DNA of 64,000 bases, taken from Aquibacillus koreensis. Lineage in GTDB: Bacteria > Bacillota > Bacilli > Bacillales > Amphibacillaceae. The position numbers and the translations under genes were made by a program. Each line of letters opens with the position of its first letter. Position 1 is the first letter of the stretch. Of this stretch, positions 47,502 through 58,300 are shown in pieces. Where the stretch lies: assembly GCF_025154055.1 (NCBI RefSeq), contig NZ_JAOALK010000053.1:1-64000 (forward strand), written 5' to 3'. Below the pieces are notes generated by a model. The model had not been told where the DNA came from. It did no database searches and saw nothing but the letters and a program-made list of their open reading frames with translations.

Positions 47502-50500
47502 ATGCAGAAAACACTTTATGGGGCAGGTTCAATAATTGCCTTGTTACTAATTTTGATTGTACTTAGTCCAGTTGTTTCTCATGCGGCAAGCACCGATGAT
47601 GCAAACAATTCGATCTTTGGTGAAAATGTCTATGTTTTTACAGATGATATGGACGATGGCGATATTCAAGAAATATTAGACAGTGAATTTGCTCTATTAG
47701 AAAATGGGGATACAGGAGCAGAGTTTACTGACCACCGTGCTACATTTTACTTTATGCCAGGGGAATACGATGTCGATATTGACGTCGGATTCTATATGCA
47801 CATAGCTGGTTTAGGTCAAAATCCAAATGATGTAGTGATTAATGGATCATTTGATGTGGATGCACAATGGACAGAAGGGAATGGAACGCGAAATTTTTGG
47901 CGTTCTGTTGAAAACTTCTCTGTAAAAGAGACAGAAGCTCAATCCAAATGGGCGGTTTCACAGGCTGCACCAATGAGACGGATGCATTTTGATAAAACAT
48001 TATGGTTATGGGACTTAACACCTTCGTGGAACGCTGGTTGGGTGAGTGGCGGATTTATTGCTGATTCAGTAATGGATTCTACTGTACTTCCGGCATCACA
48101 GCAACAATTTTTCTCTAGAAATAATAGCTATGAAAAATGGGATGGTAGCTTGTGGAACACCGTATTATTAGGTGATGAAAGCAATCAAACACCTACTGGT
48201 TTAGCTCCATACCCTGAGAGTACTTATACAATTATTGAAGAAGTACCAGCTATTCGCGAAAAGCCATATCTTTATCATGATGGCAGTGATTACCAGCTTT
48301 TTGTTCCATCACTTCAAGAAAACCGTAAAGGTGTAACTTGGGATAATGGTGAAGAAACACCTGGTACTGCAATGTCTCTTGATGATTTCTATATTGCTGA
48401 TCCATCAGATAGTGATGAAGAGCTTAACGCTGCGTTAGAAAGTGGGAAACATTTACTTTTCACTCCTGGTGTCTATTATGTGGATGCACCAATTGAAGTG
48501 AATGATCCAAATACCATTGTTTATGGTTTTGGTTTACCAACTATTGTTCCAGAAAATGGTGTGACAGCCATGAAGGTTGCTGATGAAGATGGGATTCAAA
48601 TCGCCGGACTTCTTTTTGACGCAGGCGAACAAGAATCTGAACAATTATTAGAAGTAGGTCCAGAAGGTAACAGTAATGCAGATCATGCAGACAATCCAAT
48701 TTCTCTACATGATCTTTTCTTTAGAGTAGGTGGATCGCGTGCGGGTAAAGCAGAGACAAGTGTTGAGATTAACGCTAGTGATGTGATTGTTGACCATTTC
48801 TGGGTCTGGCGTGCCGACCACGGTGAAGGCGTAGGTTGGGATGTGAACAAAGGAGATTATGGACTAATAACAAATGGTGATGACGTAACCATTTATGGTT
48901 TATTTGTGGAACACTATCAAAAGTATCAAACCTTATGGAATGGTGAAGATGGTAGAGTATTCTTCTATCAAAATGAGATTCCATATGATGTTCCAAACCA
49001 AGAAACTTGGATGAGTCATGATGGTACACAAAATGGCTATGCTGCCTATAAAGTAGCAGACCATGTAAATAACCACACGTTGTGGGGTGCTGGTAGTTAT
49101 TCTTATTTCCGAGATGCGGATGTAAATTTATATAACTCATTTGAAGTCCCTTACAACGATGGAATTAGTATGAACCATATGACAACTGTTTGGTTAAATG
49201 GTATGGCAGGTAGTGAAATTGAAAATGTTATCAATGGGATCGGCGATAACGTGACAAGTAGTAGTGATATGGTAGCCAACGTCACTTCCTTCCAAGGTGG
49301 AGATAACGAAGCACCAACTACACCAAATAACTTAACGGCAACTGCATTATCAAGTAATGAAATTGCCTTAGCTTGGGATGCGTCGACGGATAATGTAGGC
49401 GTTGCTGAATACGAGATTTATCGCGACGGCACTTATGTAGCAACTTCCATTAAGAACTCCTATAATGATACAGGCTTAACCGCAGAAACATCTTTCAGCT
49501 ATTCTGTTAAAGCGAAAGATGCAGCAGGTAATGTATCTGATGCTAGCAATGAAGCTTCTGCATCAACAAGTGCGGAAGAGATCGTACTTGATCGTGCTGA
49601 TTGGACGGCAACAGGAAACGTTAATGGAACTACAACAGATGCTAATGCCATACTTGACGGAAACATCGGCTCTCAATGGCAATCAGGCACTGCAATGAGG
49701 CCTGGCATGTTTGTTACAGTAGATATGAAAGAAGAAAAAACATTTGAACGCATTGTACTCGATGCTAATGGAAGTGGAGACTATGCGCGTGGATATAAAG
49801 TGTACGTCTCTAACGATGGTACAAGTTGGGGCGACCCAGTTGCAGAAGGCGCAGGTACAACGTCAAAAATCTTTATTGATTTTGCAGAACAAAAGGCCCG
49901 GTATATTAAAGTAGAACAAACCGGAACTGTAGATCCAAGCTGGTGGTCCGTTAACGAATTACTAGTTATTGATTATGCAGGTGCAGGCGAAGAACCAGGT
50001 GATGATCCTGTAGATGTAACTGCATTAGAAGACCTAATCACAACTGCAAAAACGTATTCGAATAATGATGGAACATACACGGACGCATCGTTCCAAGCTT
50101 TACAAGATGCAATCACTACTGCAGAGGCTGCTCTAGATACAGTGGAAACTGCAGAAGACGTAACGACAGCAGTGATCGTCCTACAAACTGCGATTGATGG
50201 ATTAGTAGAAGCTCCTGTAACAGATGGCCCGGTAGATCGATCCGAATGGGAGATCACATCCAACATACCAGAAGCACAAGGTGATACTGCTATTCTATTG
50301 GATGGTTCATTAGATGGCAGATGGTCATCTGGAAAGCCAATGGAGCCAGGTCAATATCTAATAATTGATCTGAAATCACAAAGAATTTTTAATCAATTAG
50401 TCTTACAACAACAACAAGGTGACCACGCTCGTGCCTATGAAATATATGTATCGACCGATGGTACAAATTGGGGCAACCCAGTAGCAAGTGGAACCGATGT

Positions 50501-51977
50501 GGAAGAAGGACACGTAACGATTGATTTCACTGAGCAAACTGCTCGCTATGTAAAAATCGTACAAAATAGCACTAACACTAGCTGGTGGTCCATAAATGAA
50601 CTGGACATTACACATGACGGAAACGATCCGTTAGTTCCAGAACCAGTTCTTGACGTTACGCCATTAGAAGACTTGATTGAAACTGCTAAAGGTTATTCTA
50701 ATGATGATGACACTTACACAGAAGGTTCATTCCAAACTTTGCAAGATGCAATCGCGACAGCACAAGCAGCTCTTGATACAGTGGAATCGCACGATGATGT
50801 TACTGCCGCTGTTGCCGCGTTACAAACTGCAATTGATGGGTTAGTTTTAGCACCTGAACCTGTGGATGTTACTGCACTTGAAGACTTGATTGCAACTGCT
50901 CAAGGTTATTCTAATGATGATGACACTTACACAGAAGGTTCATTCCAAGCTTTCCAAGATGCGATCGCGACAGCACAAGCATCTCTTGGTACAGTGGAAT
51001 CGGACGATGATGTTACTGCTGCTGTTGACGCTTTACAAGCTGCAATTGATGGGTTAGTTTTAGCTCCTGAACCTGTGGATGTTACTGCACTTGAAGACTT
51101 GATTGCAACTGCTCAAGGTTATTCTAATGATGATGACATTTACACAGAAGGTTCATTCCAAGCTTTCCAAGATGCGATCACTGCAGCACAAGCTGCTCTT
51201 GGCACAGTGGAATCGGACGATGATGTTACTGCCGCTGTTGACGCTTTACAAGCTGCGATTGATGGGTTAGTTGTAGCAACTGAACCTGTGGATGTTACTG
51301 CACTTGAAGACTTGATTGAAACTGCTCAAGGTTATTCTAATGATGATGACACTTACACAGAAGGTTCATTCCAAACGTTGCAAGATGCGATCGCGGCAGC
51401 ACAAGCTGCTCTTGGCACAGTGGAATCGGACGATGATGTTACTGCCGCTGTTGACGCTTTACAAGCTGCGATTGACGGGTTAGAAGAAGTCACAGAACCT
51501 GAACCAGTCGATGTGACGGAGCTAGAAAAACTAATCGAAACAGCTGAAGGTTACTCCAATGACGATGAAGCTTACACGGATGCATCATTCCAAGCATTAC
51601 AAGATGCGATCACTGCAGCAAAAACTGCTCTTGGTACAGTGGAATCAGATGAAGATGTGAAGGTTGCTGTTGATGCTTTACAAGCTGCGATTGATGGGCT
51701 AGTTTCGACACCAAAAGATCCTGGAACGGAAGACCCGAGCACAGAAGACCCAGGAACAAAAGACCCTGACCAAGGTGAGGACCAAGACAAGGACGACGAT
51801 AAAGACAAAGATGATGAGAAATCAGGTGATGACAAAGATAAAGAGGATGATCAAGATAAAGATGAAGAACTTCCTGATACAGCAACATCGATGTTTAACT
51901 TTATCCTTGTTGGCCTAGTATTATTGTTAGGTGGAGGATTATTCTATATTTTGTATAGAAGAAAATCTACTAATTAA
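47502..51977 (+). CDS. Sortase-anchored beta-helix protein with FN3, discoidin and FIVAR repeats
   Basis: 1491 residues; AGGAGG precedes the ATG. Signal peptide 1-28. Residues 35-600 form one long domain with right-handed beta-helix character. It resembles actinobacterial secreted proteins labelled adenylyl cyclase or coagulation factor 5/8 type (landmarks FYFMPGEYDVDIDVGFYMHI, NFWRSVENFSV, WAVSQAAPMRRMH, WRADHGEGVGWD, GLFVEHYQKYQTLWNGEDGR). Acidic residues in RADHG and NGDDV are conserved-looking catalytic candidates. Then FN3 (605-690), discoidin (695-825), FIVAR, discoidin (905-1040), five more FIVAR repeats, an acidic spanner, LPDTATS, a membrane helix and an RRK tail. Probably a glucan-active enzyme or binder; activity unproven. 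Confidence 0.85.
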   Translation: MQKTLYGAGSIIALLLILIVLSPVVSHAASTDDANNSIFGENVYVFTDDMDDGDIQEILDSEFALLENGDTGAEFTDHRATFYFMPGEYDVDIDVGFYMHIAGLGQNPNDVVINGSFDVDAQWTEGNGTRNFWRSVENFSVKETEAQSKWAVSQAAPMRRMHFDKTLWLWDLTPSWNAGWVSGGFIADSVMDSTVLPASQQQFFSRNNSYEKWDGSLWNTVLLGDESNQTPTGLAPYPESTYTIIEEVPAIREKPYLYHDGSDYQLFVPSLQENRKGVTWDNGEETPGTAMSLDDFYIADPSDSDEELNAALESGKHLLFTPGVYYVDAPIEVNDPNTIVYGFGLPTIVPENGVTAMKVADEDGIQIAGLLFDAGEQESEQLLEVGPEGNSNADHADNPISLHDLFFRVGGSRAGKAETSVEINASDVIVDHFWVWRADHGEGVGWDVNKGDYGLITNGDDVTIYGLFVEHYQKYQTLWNGEDGRVFFYQNEIPYDVPNQETWMSHDGTQNGYAAYKVADHVNNHTLWGAGSYSYFRDADVNLYNSFEVPYNDGISMNHMTTVWLNGMAGSEIENVINGIGDNVTSSSDMVANVTSFQGGDNEAPTTPNNLTATALSSNEIALAWDASTDNVGVAEYEIYRDGTYVATSIKNSYNDTGLTAETSFSYSVKAKDAAGNVSDASNEASASTSAEEIVLDRADWTATGNVNGTTTDANAILDGNIGSQWQSGTAMRPGMFVTVDMKEEKTFERIVLDANGSGDYARGYKVYVSNDGTSWGDPVAEGAGTTSKIFIDFAEQKARYIKVEQTGTVDPSWWSVNELLVIDYAGAGEEPGDDPVDVTALEDLITTAKTYSNNDGTYTDASFQALQDAITTAEAALDTVETAEDVTTAVIVLQTAIDGLVEAPVTDGPVDRSEWEITSNIPEAQGDTAILLDGSLDGRWSSGKPMEPGQYLIIDLKSQRIFNQLVLQQQQGDHARAYEIYVSTDGTNWGNPVASGTDVEEGHVTIDFTEQTARYVKIVQNSTNTSWWSINELDITHDGNDPLVPEPVLDVTPLEDLIETAKGYSNDDDTYTEGSFQTLQDAIATAQAALDTVESHDDVTAAVAALQTAIDGLVLAPEPVDVTALEDLIATAQGYSNDDDTYTEGSFQAFQDAIATAQASLGTVESDDDVTAAVDALQAAIDGLVLAPEPVDVTALEDLIATAQGYSNDDDIYTEGSFQAFQDAITAAQAALGTVESDDDVTAAVDALQAAIDGLVVATEPVDVTALEDLIETAQGYSNDDDTYTEGSFQTLQDAIAAAQAALGTVESDDDVTAAVDALQAAIDGLEEVTEPEPVDVTELEKLIETAEGYSNDDEAYTDASFQALQDAITAAKTALGTVESDEDVKVAVDALQAAIDGLVSTPKDPGTEDPSTEDPGTKDPDQGEDQDKDDDKDKDDEKSGDDKDKEDDQDKDEELPDTATSMFNFILVGLVLLLGGGLFYILYRRKSTN
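50643..51710 (+). repeat. Tandem 213-bp FIVAR-coding repeats
   Basis: Units start near 50643, 50856, 51069 and 51282 (period 213 bp, 71 codons); a fifth, more diverged unit runs to about 51710. The middle three are almost identical at DNA level. A single older copy lies at about 50005-50215, between the discoidin domains. Confidence 0.85.
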
Positions 51978-51990
51978 GTAATTTAAAAAA

Positions 51991-52026
51991 GCCTGACACT
52001 TCGTAAAAAGCAGTGTCAGGCTTTTT
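51991..52026 (+). terminator. Terminator of the beta-helix gene
   Basis: GCCTGACACT and AGTGTCAGGC stem followed by TTTTT. Confidence 0.85.
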
Positions 52027-52148
52027 CTTTCTGAGAGTGAAGACAATTTTGGGAAGCGTTACTTTATTACTAAGAACTTCTTTTATATAGAGTGCAATGA
52101 ATACAAATCTAGTTTTACCGCAACACTTTGAGTCTTCTTACTATCAAG

Positions 52149-52273
52149 ATTCAGTTACATTTCGGGTTTATTCAGTATGTTTATCTAGTAATTCAGTAAG
52201 TTTTTGTGATTATTCAGTGAAAAAATATATATTTAAACGCAAAAAGTTACTAATTCAGTAACTAGCCATCCCC
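52149..52273. repeat. 21-bp-period array with ATTCAGT units
   Basis: ATTCAGT starts at 52149, 52170, 52191 and 52212 (exactly 21 bp apart) and again at 52253; the unit expected near 52233 is degenerate. About 7-9 nt are fixed and 12 nt vary between units. The array lies between two terminators of convergent genes. Confidence 0.8.
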
Positions 52274-52287
52274 CCAGTCAAATAAGT

Positions 52288-52336
52288 ACAAAAAAACAAC
52301 CCCAATTGACTAAAAACTAGGTCAGTTGGGGTTGTT
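52288..52336 (-). terminator. Terminator of the GH3-GH30 gene
   Basis: AACAACCCCAATTGAC and GTCAGTTGGGGTTGTT pair (one mismatch); the minus strand then reads TTTTTTT. Confidence 0.85.
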
Positions 52337-52341
52337 TTAAG

Positions 52342-55300
52342 TTATTCTACAGTATTTCTTCTATATCTAGTGTAGAGAATTCCTCCAATTAATAAAACGA
52401 TCATACCAGCTAACATATAGTTAAAGATCGATGTTGCTGTGTTTGGAAGATCCTCTTCAGATTGATCATCTTGTCCTGGTTGCTCACCTTCACCTGGCTC
52501 TTCAACATCGCCTGGTTGCTCACCATCGCCCGGTTCCTCACCTTCGCCTGGCTCTTCAACATCTCCCGGCTGCTCACCGTCTCCTGGCTCTTCACCATCT
52601 CCCGGCTGCTCACCTTCTCCCGGTTCCTCACCTTCTCCCGGCTGCTCACCTTCTCCCGGCTGCTCACCATCTCCCGGCTGTTCACCTTCTCCTGGTTGTT
52701 CACCATCTCCCGGTTGTTCGCCACCGCCATCGGCAGGAACTTCAAATACTCCAAATTTACTAAAGCTATTAGTATCAGCAAACATATAACCATCGACATA
52801 TTCGCCACCAATAGATTTCCATTCATTTGTTTCTTCATTGTAATGACGGACTTCTAGGTTCTTACCATTCGTATCATCTACTTTGAATCCTAGTGTTACA
52901 GACTCTACAAACTGTTTAAATTCACCGTTATTCACTGTAAAATCGAAAACCTTGCTTATAGCTTTATCTGTGTAAGTTTGATCTGTAACCTCAGCAATAT
53001 CAATCGTAACATCTCCATCAGGTAATGCGTTTGACGGAAAACTTGCGATTGTTTCCTTGTTTTGCAAGGTCACTTTAACGCCTTTTTCTTTTAATAGTAG
53101 AATTTGTGCTTCTGAAAATTCCACTTTTGCCTCCAACAGTTCTTCCATATTTACGATCAATTCACCAGCATTATTTACACGCTCGATACTAGCTGTATCT
53201 ACCGTAAATGTAGCACCGGCTTCAATTGGTTCCGTTATTACGACATCTTCTCCAGACGGATCTTCATCCGGTAACGGCTCAACAAACTGTAATTCAAACC
53301 AATCCAAGTTGAAGCCATTACCAAGTACATCTAAACGAAGTGTTTGATCCCCATCTGGAATAGCAATGGTTTCACTAGAAACCGCTTCTTGATACGCACC
53401 CCAATCACCTGTTGCCGCTAGTGCAGTAGTAACCTGACTTTCTCCTACATTAGCACGGGTACTTACACCGCCTTCGGTAGTTGAATAATGATAGGTAACT
53501 TTATACTTACCTGCTGGAACATTTATCAAATAGTCAATCCAACCTCCAGCAACGGTGTATCCGATATTGGTTCGTGGATCACCCGGCTGAACGATTGCTA
53601 GACTTGTATCGACGTAATCTTCTGCTTCCACTTTAACGACAGTATCCGTGGACTCGACAGGCACGATTAAATCAAAAGCTAGTTTATTCAGCTGCATAGC
53701 TCCATTATCTGCATACACTCTTATTTTTTGTTCGCCTGCTTCAAGTGTGATCCGTTGTTTCACTTCTGACCATGCACCCCAAATATTAGGCACATTTATT
53801 TCTGCTAATGTATCCGCTCCTTCACTCTTCACGTGAACACTTGCAGCTGCATTGGTATTGATACCAAGCGTGAACAAATACTCACCTGCTTCAGGAACAT
53901 CAATCATATATTCGATCCAATCACCCGCTTGTACATCAGTAAGTGCTGAATCTGATACAGTCACACCACTCAACTTGTAGAAGTCTCCGATACCAATCTC
54001 TCCAGGAATTGCAGTTGGCTCTTCCTGATTCGTTGTACCAAGAAGAACAAACGAATCCGTTAGTGTTGCCCCGTTCGTAGAATCAGCATAAGCTTCTGTT
54101 GGGATAGCAACAGTAAGTGTTACATCCTCATAAATTGGTGTATCATCTTGCGTAAAGCTTACGGTTACTTCCGTTGGGCTATGATATACAATCTCGTCGA
54201 TTATCACGTTTCCACTTTCAACGACAGATCCTGTAAGAGTCATTTGATCAATAGCATTCTCGTTGAATGTTCCACCGTCAATCGTTACATTAATTTCTCC
54301 ATTACCAGGTTCTAATGTTTCGGGCTGTACAGAAATGCTCTCTTCATCATCTGTCGCTACAAACATCACTTCATCTGTCACAACAAACCTAGCATCCGAA
54401 TTACTCCAGCCTTGAAGTTGTGAATTACTTATAGATAAATCGACCTGCATATTAGAATCATAATCAACGGTTCGATTACCTTCTAACACGACTTCCACTT
54501 GTTGACCATCGATACGATTCACTTCAGAAATAGTCACACCTCCAGGACCGTCAATCGTCCAGGCTGCAGTATCTATATTTTCAACAAACGTATCATTTTC
54601 CAGTGTAACGTTTAGCGTGTGACCATCTTCCGCACTTTCTGAAACGGTAGCATTACTTACAGTTATCGTGGAACCAATTGAAATCCAATCAATGTTTAAG
54701 CCTTCCACTACTTTCAGCTGTAGTTCATGTTCACCAGCTTCTAGTTCTATTTCTTCTTTTGCTTCACTCCAAGTTTCCCAATTTCCGGTACTTGCTAGAT
54801 TAGCAGTGTGTACATTGGAACCGTCCACGATCCATTCTAATTGTGGATTGTCATTTCCAGATGCATAACGATAAGTTACTTTATACGTACCAGTTGCATG
54901 GACATTAACGGTATAAGTCATTGTATCGTCTGGTTCTAAATAGCCAACCGCTTGTCCATCCGTAATATCTTGTACTAGAGCACCATTTTGCGTATCAAAG
55001 TTCTCCGCTTGTAGCTTTCCTGGTACATTTTGTGTAGCCTGTGCTTTTGTAATTGAAATATCGTTCAGGTTAAATGCATCGCCATTAGCTGTGATTCTTA
55101 ACCTTTGGATACCTTTCTCTAGCTCTACTTTTGTTCTAATCTTCGTCCAGTTATCCCACCATCCAGTTGGTTGGCTGGTTAAAGTGCCTATATTTTGACC
55201 ATTAATCGATACCTCGAATTGCGGTTCATTCGTTTCTTCCGCATGGCCAAGATCAAGATAATACTCGCCATCCTCTTTCACATCTATCAGATAATCAAAG

Positions 55301-58300
55301 GTAGCCGAGTCTGTTAAACCACCGATATAGCCATTGTCTGTAGCATAATTTCCTTGTGCTTGATCAAAATCAACAGCTTTGATCGTTCCTGGCGCCTTAT
55401 GCGTATCCAACCTGTCCCAACGATAGGTAGCAACTGAATTTGCTGGTAAAGTCGCAGTGATTTGCGTTCCTTCTGATACTAATTTGAACTTTTGATCCTG
55501 ATCCGTCTGGTTAATGACGATAGATACAATCTCTTTTTCATCAGGACTAATAAACGACACATTCGTTACTTCATCAGCAGACCCGTAATCGCTTCCGATT
55601 CGCTTATATCCGGGTTTCACATATTTTGTGTAATGACCATGGATATAAAATTCAGGTGTTAGCCAATAGTTATCAGGATTAGCAGAATCTTGAATGATTG
55701 TTGTCGGATCAGGTGTGCCTACCCAGTGGTGTGTATTCACATCACTATCAAGCATCATTACCCATGAGTTATAACTACGTGCGTAATTTCTAAAGTATTG
55801 TGCAATTCGATCTGCACCATACGTTCCCCAAACAGAACGCTCCGTTAAGTAAATATTTTTGTCAGGGTATTGTTCATGAAGTGTTGTCATTTCGGATAGT
55901 GCTCCACCATAATCATGGAATGCTGTACCATCCACTGCAGCATAACCTTCCGGATCATTTAAAAATCTACCGGCATAGCTTTGTGCATCAGATGGATTGT
56001 GGTCGAACATCCATAATTTCACGTGTTCAAATCCATTTGCGTCTAACTTCTCCCTTAAATGCTTCGCTAGTGTAACCGCGCGATCCCAAGGAAGGTGCAT
56101 ACTCGGATACTCAATTTCAAGTAACGGTTCGTTCTGAAGCGTCATCGCATCAATTTCAATACCTTCCGCGCGATATGCTTCGAAAAATTTTAAATAGTAA
56201 TCTGCTAAAATTGGTTCGTAGCCCTCTTTTAGTTGACCACCAATCATGCTGTCATTCGTTTTCATCCAGCCCGGAGGACTCCATGGAGATGCAAAGAAAG
56301 TAAGATCTGGATTTACTTCTTGCATTTTCTTAGCTGTTTCAATAATTTTGTACTCTCTATCTTTTTCAATAGAGAATTCACTGAAATCAAGATCCGTCTC
56401 GCCTGTTGGCATGTCATCATAGGAATAAAACTCCTGTGCGGTAAAATCCGATGTGCCAATCGTCAAACGCATCATACTAATACCGATACCATTTTCAGGA
56501 TCCATCAACTTCTCAATTAATTCATTTCTCTTTGCCTCGCTCATTTTTTGCATATTAAAAACGGTTGATTCGTCAACAGATGCACCAATACCCATAATCG
56601 ATTGGTATTGCTGTGTTGGATCAATGTTGATCGAGTTAATCTCAGAGTCCACCGCGGCTTTGTTAATATCCAAATTATCTTGTTGCTCAAGCTTTGGATC
56701 TCCCTCTTGCCAAAGAGAATTATAATACCAACCCATATTTTGCGAGTCGCGAGCTAATGTTACCCAGTTTTCAACTGCATCTTCTTTCACAATCGCTGTA
56801 TTATCATCTTCTGGCAGCGGAGGAGGTTCAGGGTTTGGATTATAATCAGGAGGAATATCCCCTGTTCTTGTAAAATCAAACCAGTTAAGATTTAGTGCTC
56901 CACCAGTATAAGATACACGCAGCTCTTGTTGTCCTGCTTCTAACACAACATTCTCAATCGTATGTGTAGTCCAAGACTGATAACCACCAGAACTTGCTAC
57001 CGACATCTCGCCTAATACTTTGTCGTTTTGACCGATGATTTCAATTCCCGTGTTTTCATTTGCTGCATAACGGACATCGATATTATATGTCCCACTTTCT
57101 GTTACATTGAGTTGATAATCAATCCAGTCACCTGTGTCAGACCAACCTACGTTCTGACCTCCACCCTCATCTTGGGTATTTTCCGTATCAAGTCCTGATT
57201 GATCTAACCAATCCTCTGCTTGAATCGTTCCTGGTACGGGTTGTCCTTCTGTTCCTGGCTTTTCAGGCGAATCAGGTAATGTAGGAGTTGCCTCACTCTT
57301 TGTTAAACCATAGCCTGTTTCAAACAAGAAGTTTTCACTATCGTCTCCATAAAAAGATGGATATGCTTCCATAAAGAACGGCCAACGAATTGGTAACTCC
57401 CCTTCAAAATCATGAGTGTCATCAAATAAAACATCAGCTATGCCTCCACCTTCAGTACCTGGAAGCCATGCTGCAACTAATGCATCCCAATCAGATAATT
57501 CCTCCGTGATCATCATTGGTCGACCAGAAACTAGTACGACAACAATTGGAATATCCGAATCTGCACGACGAATATTTTGAAGTGTTTCACTTTGTTCAAA
57601 TGTTAGATTTAGTTCGTCGGTGTCGCCTTCACTTTCTGCATATGGCATTTCACCTACGACAGCAATCGCAACATCATGACCAGCGGCACCCCGACCATGC
57701 TCATTATAAGTTACCTTGTCTGCTCCAACCTTTTCCTTGATACCTTCTAATATAGTTGTACCTGGTGTCGTTTCCCCAGCACTCCCCTGCCAGCTAATCG
57801 TCCATCCACCAGATTGAATACCAACATCGTCCGCACTCGTACCCGCTACAAAAACTTTGTCCATAGCTGCCAGCTGTGAAAGAATCGGTGAGCCATTTAC
57901 CTCATCATTCTTTAATAGAACCAGTGATTCACGGACTGCTTGCCTTGCTACTTCTTTATGTGCATCACTTCCAAATTCATCCGCAAGGCTTTCATCTGTT
58001 TTTGGATGTTCAAATAAACCTGCTTCGAATTTCACTTTTAGAATTCTAGTGACTGCATCATTAATGCGTTCTTCAGATATGTCACCATCTGCTGCAAGTG
58101 TTTTTAAATGTCCTAGTGCCGTCTGCCAATTTGTTGGCTGCATAAACATGTCCACACCTGCATTCACTGCCGTTTTCAGTTGATCTTTTAAACCGTTTAC
58201 ACTATTACCATCTTGATCAACCGAAATCTGATCAACGGCATTATAATCCGAAATAACAAAGCCGTCAAAACCTAAATCTCCTTTTAATACATCTGTTAAT

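Noticed and set aside
47502-49310. Firm GH55 or GH87 assignment for the beta-helix domain
   Set aside because: The fold character and Asp pattern are suggestive, but I could not match diagnostic motifs of either family with confidence.
52149-52273. CRISPR array
   Set aside because: Units are only 7-9 conserved nt with 12-nt variable parts, no cas genes nearby; reported as a phased repeat array.
52410-52857. Arg/Lys-rich and hydrophobic open frames over the GH3-GH30 spanner
   Set aside because: Shadow frames of the repetitive PGEGEQ-coding DNA.
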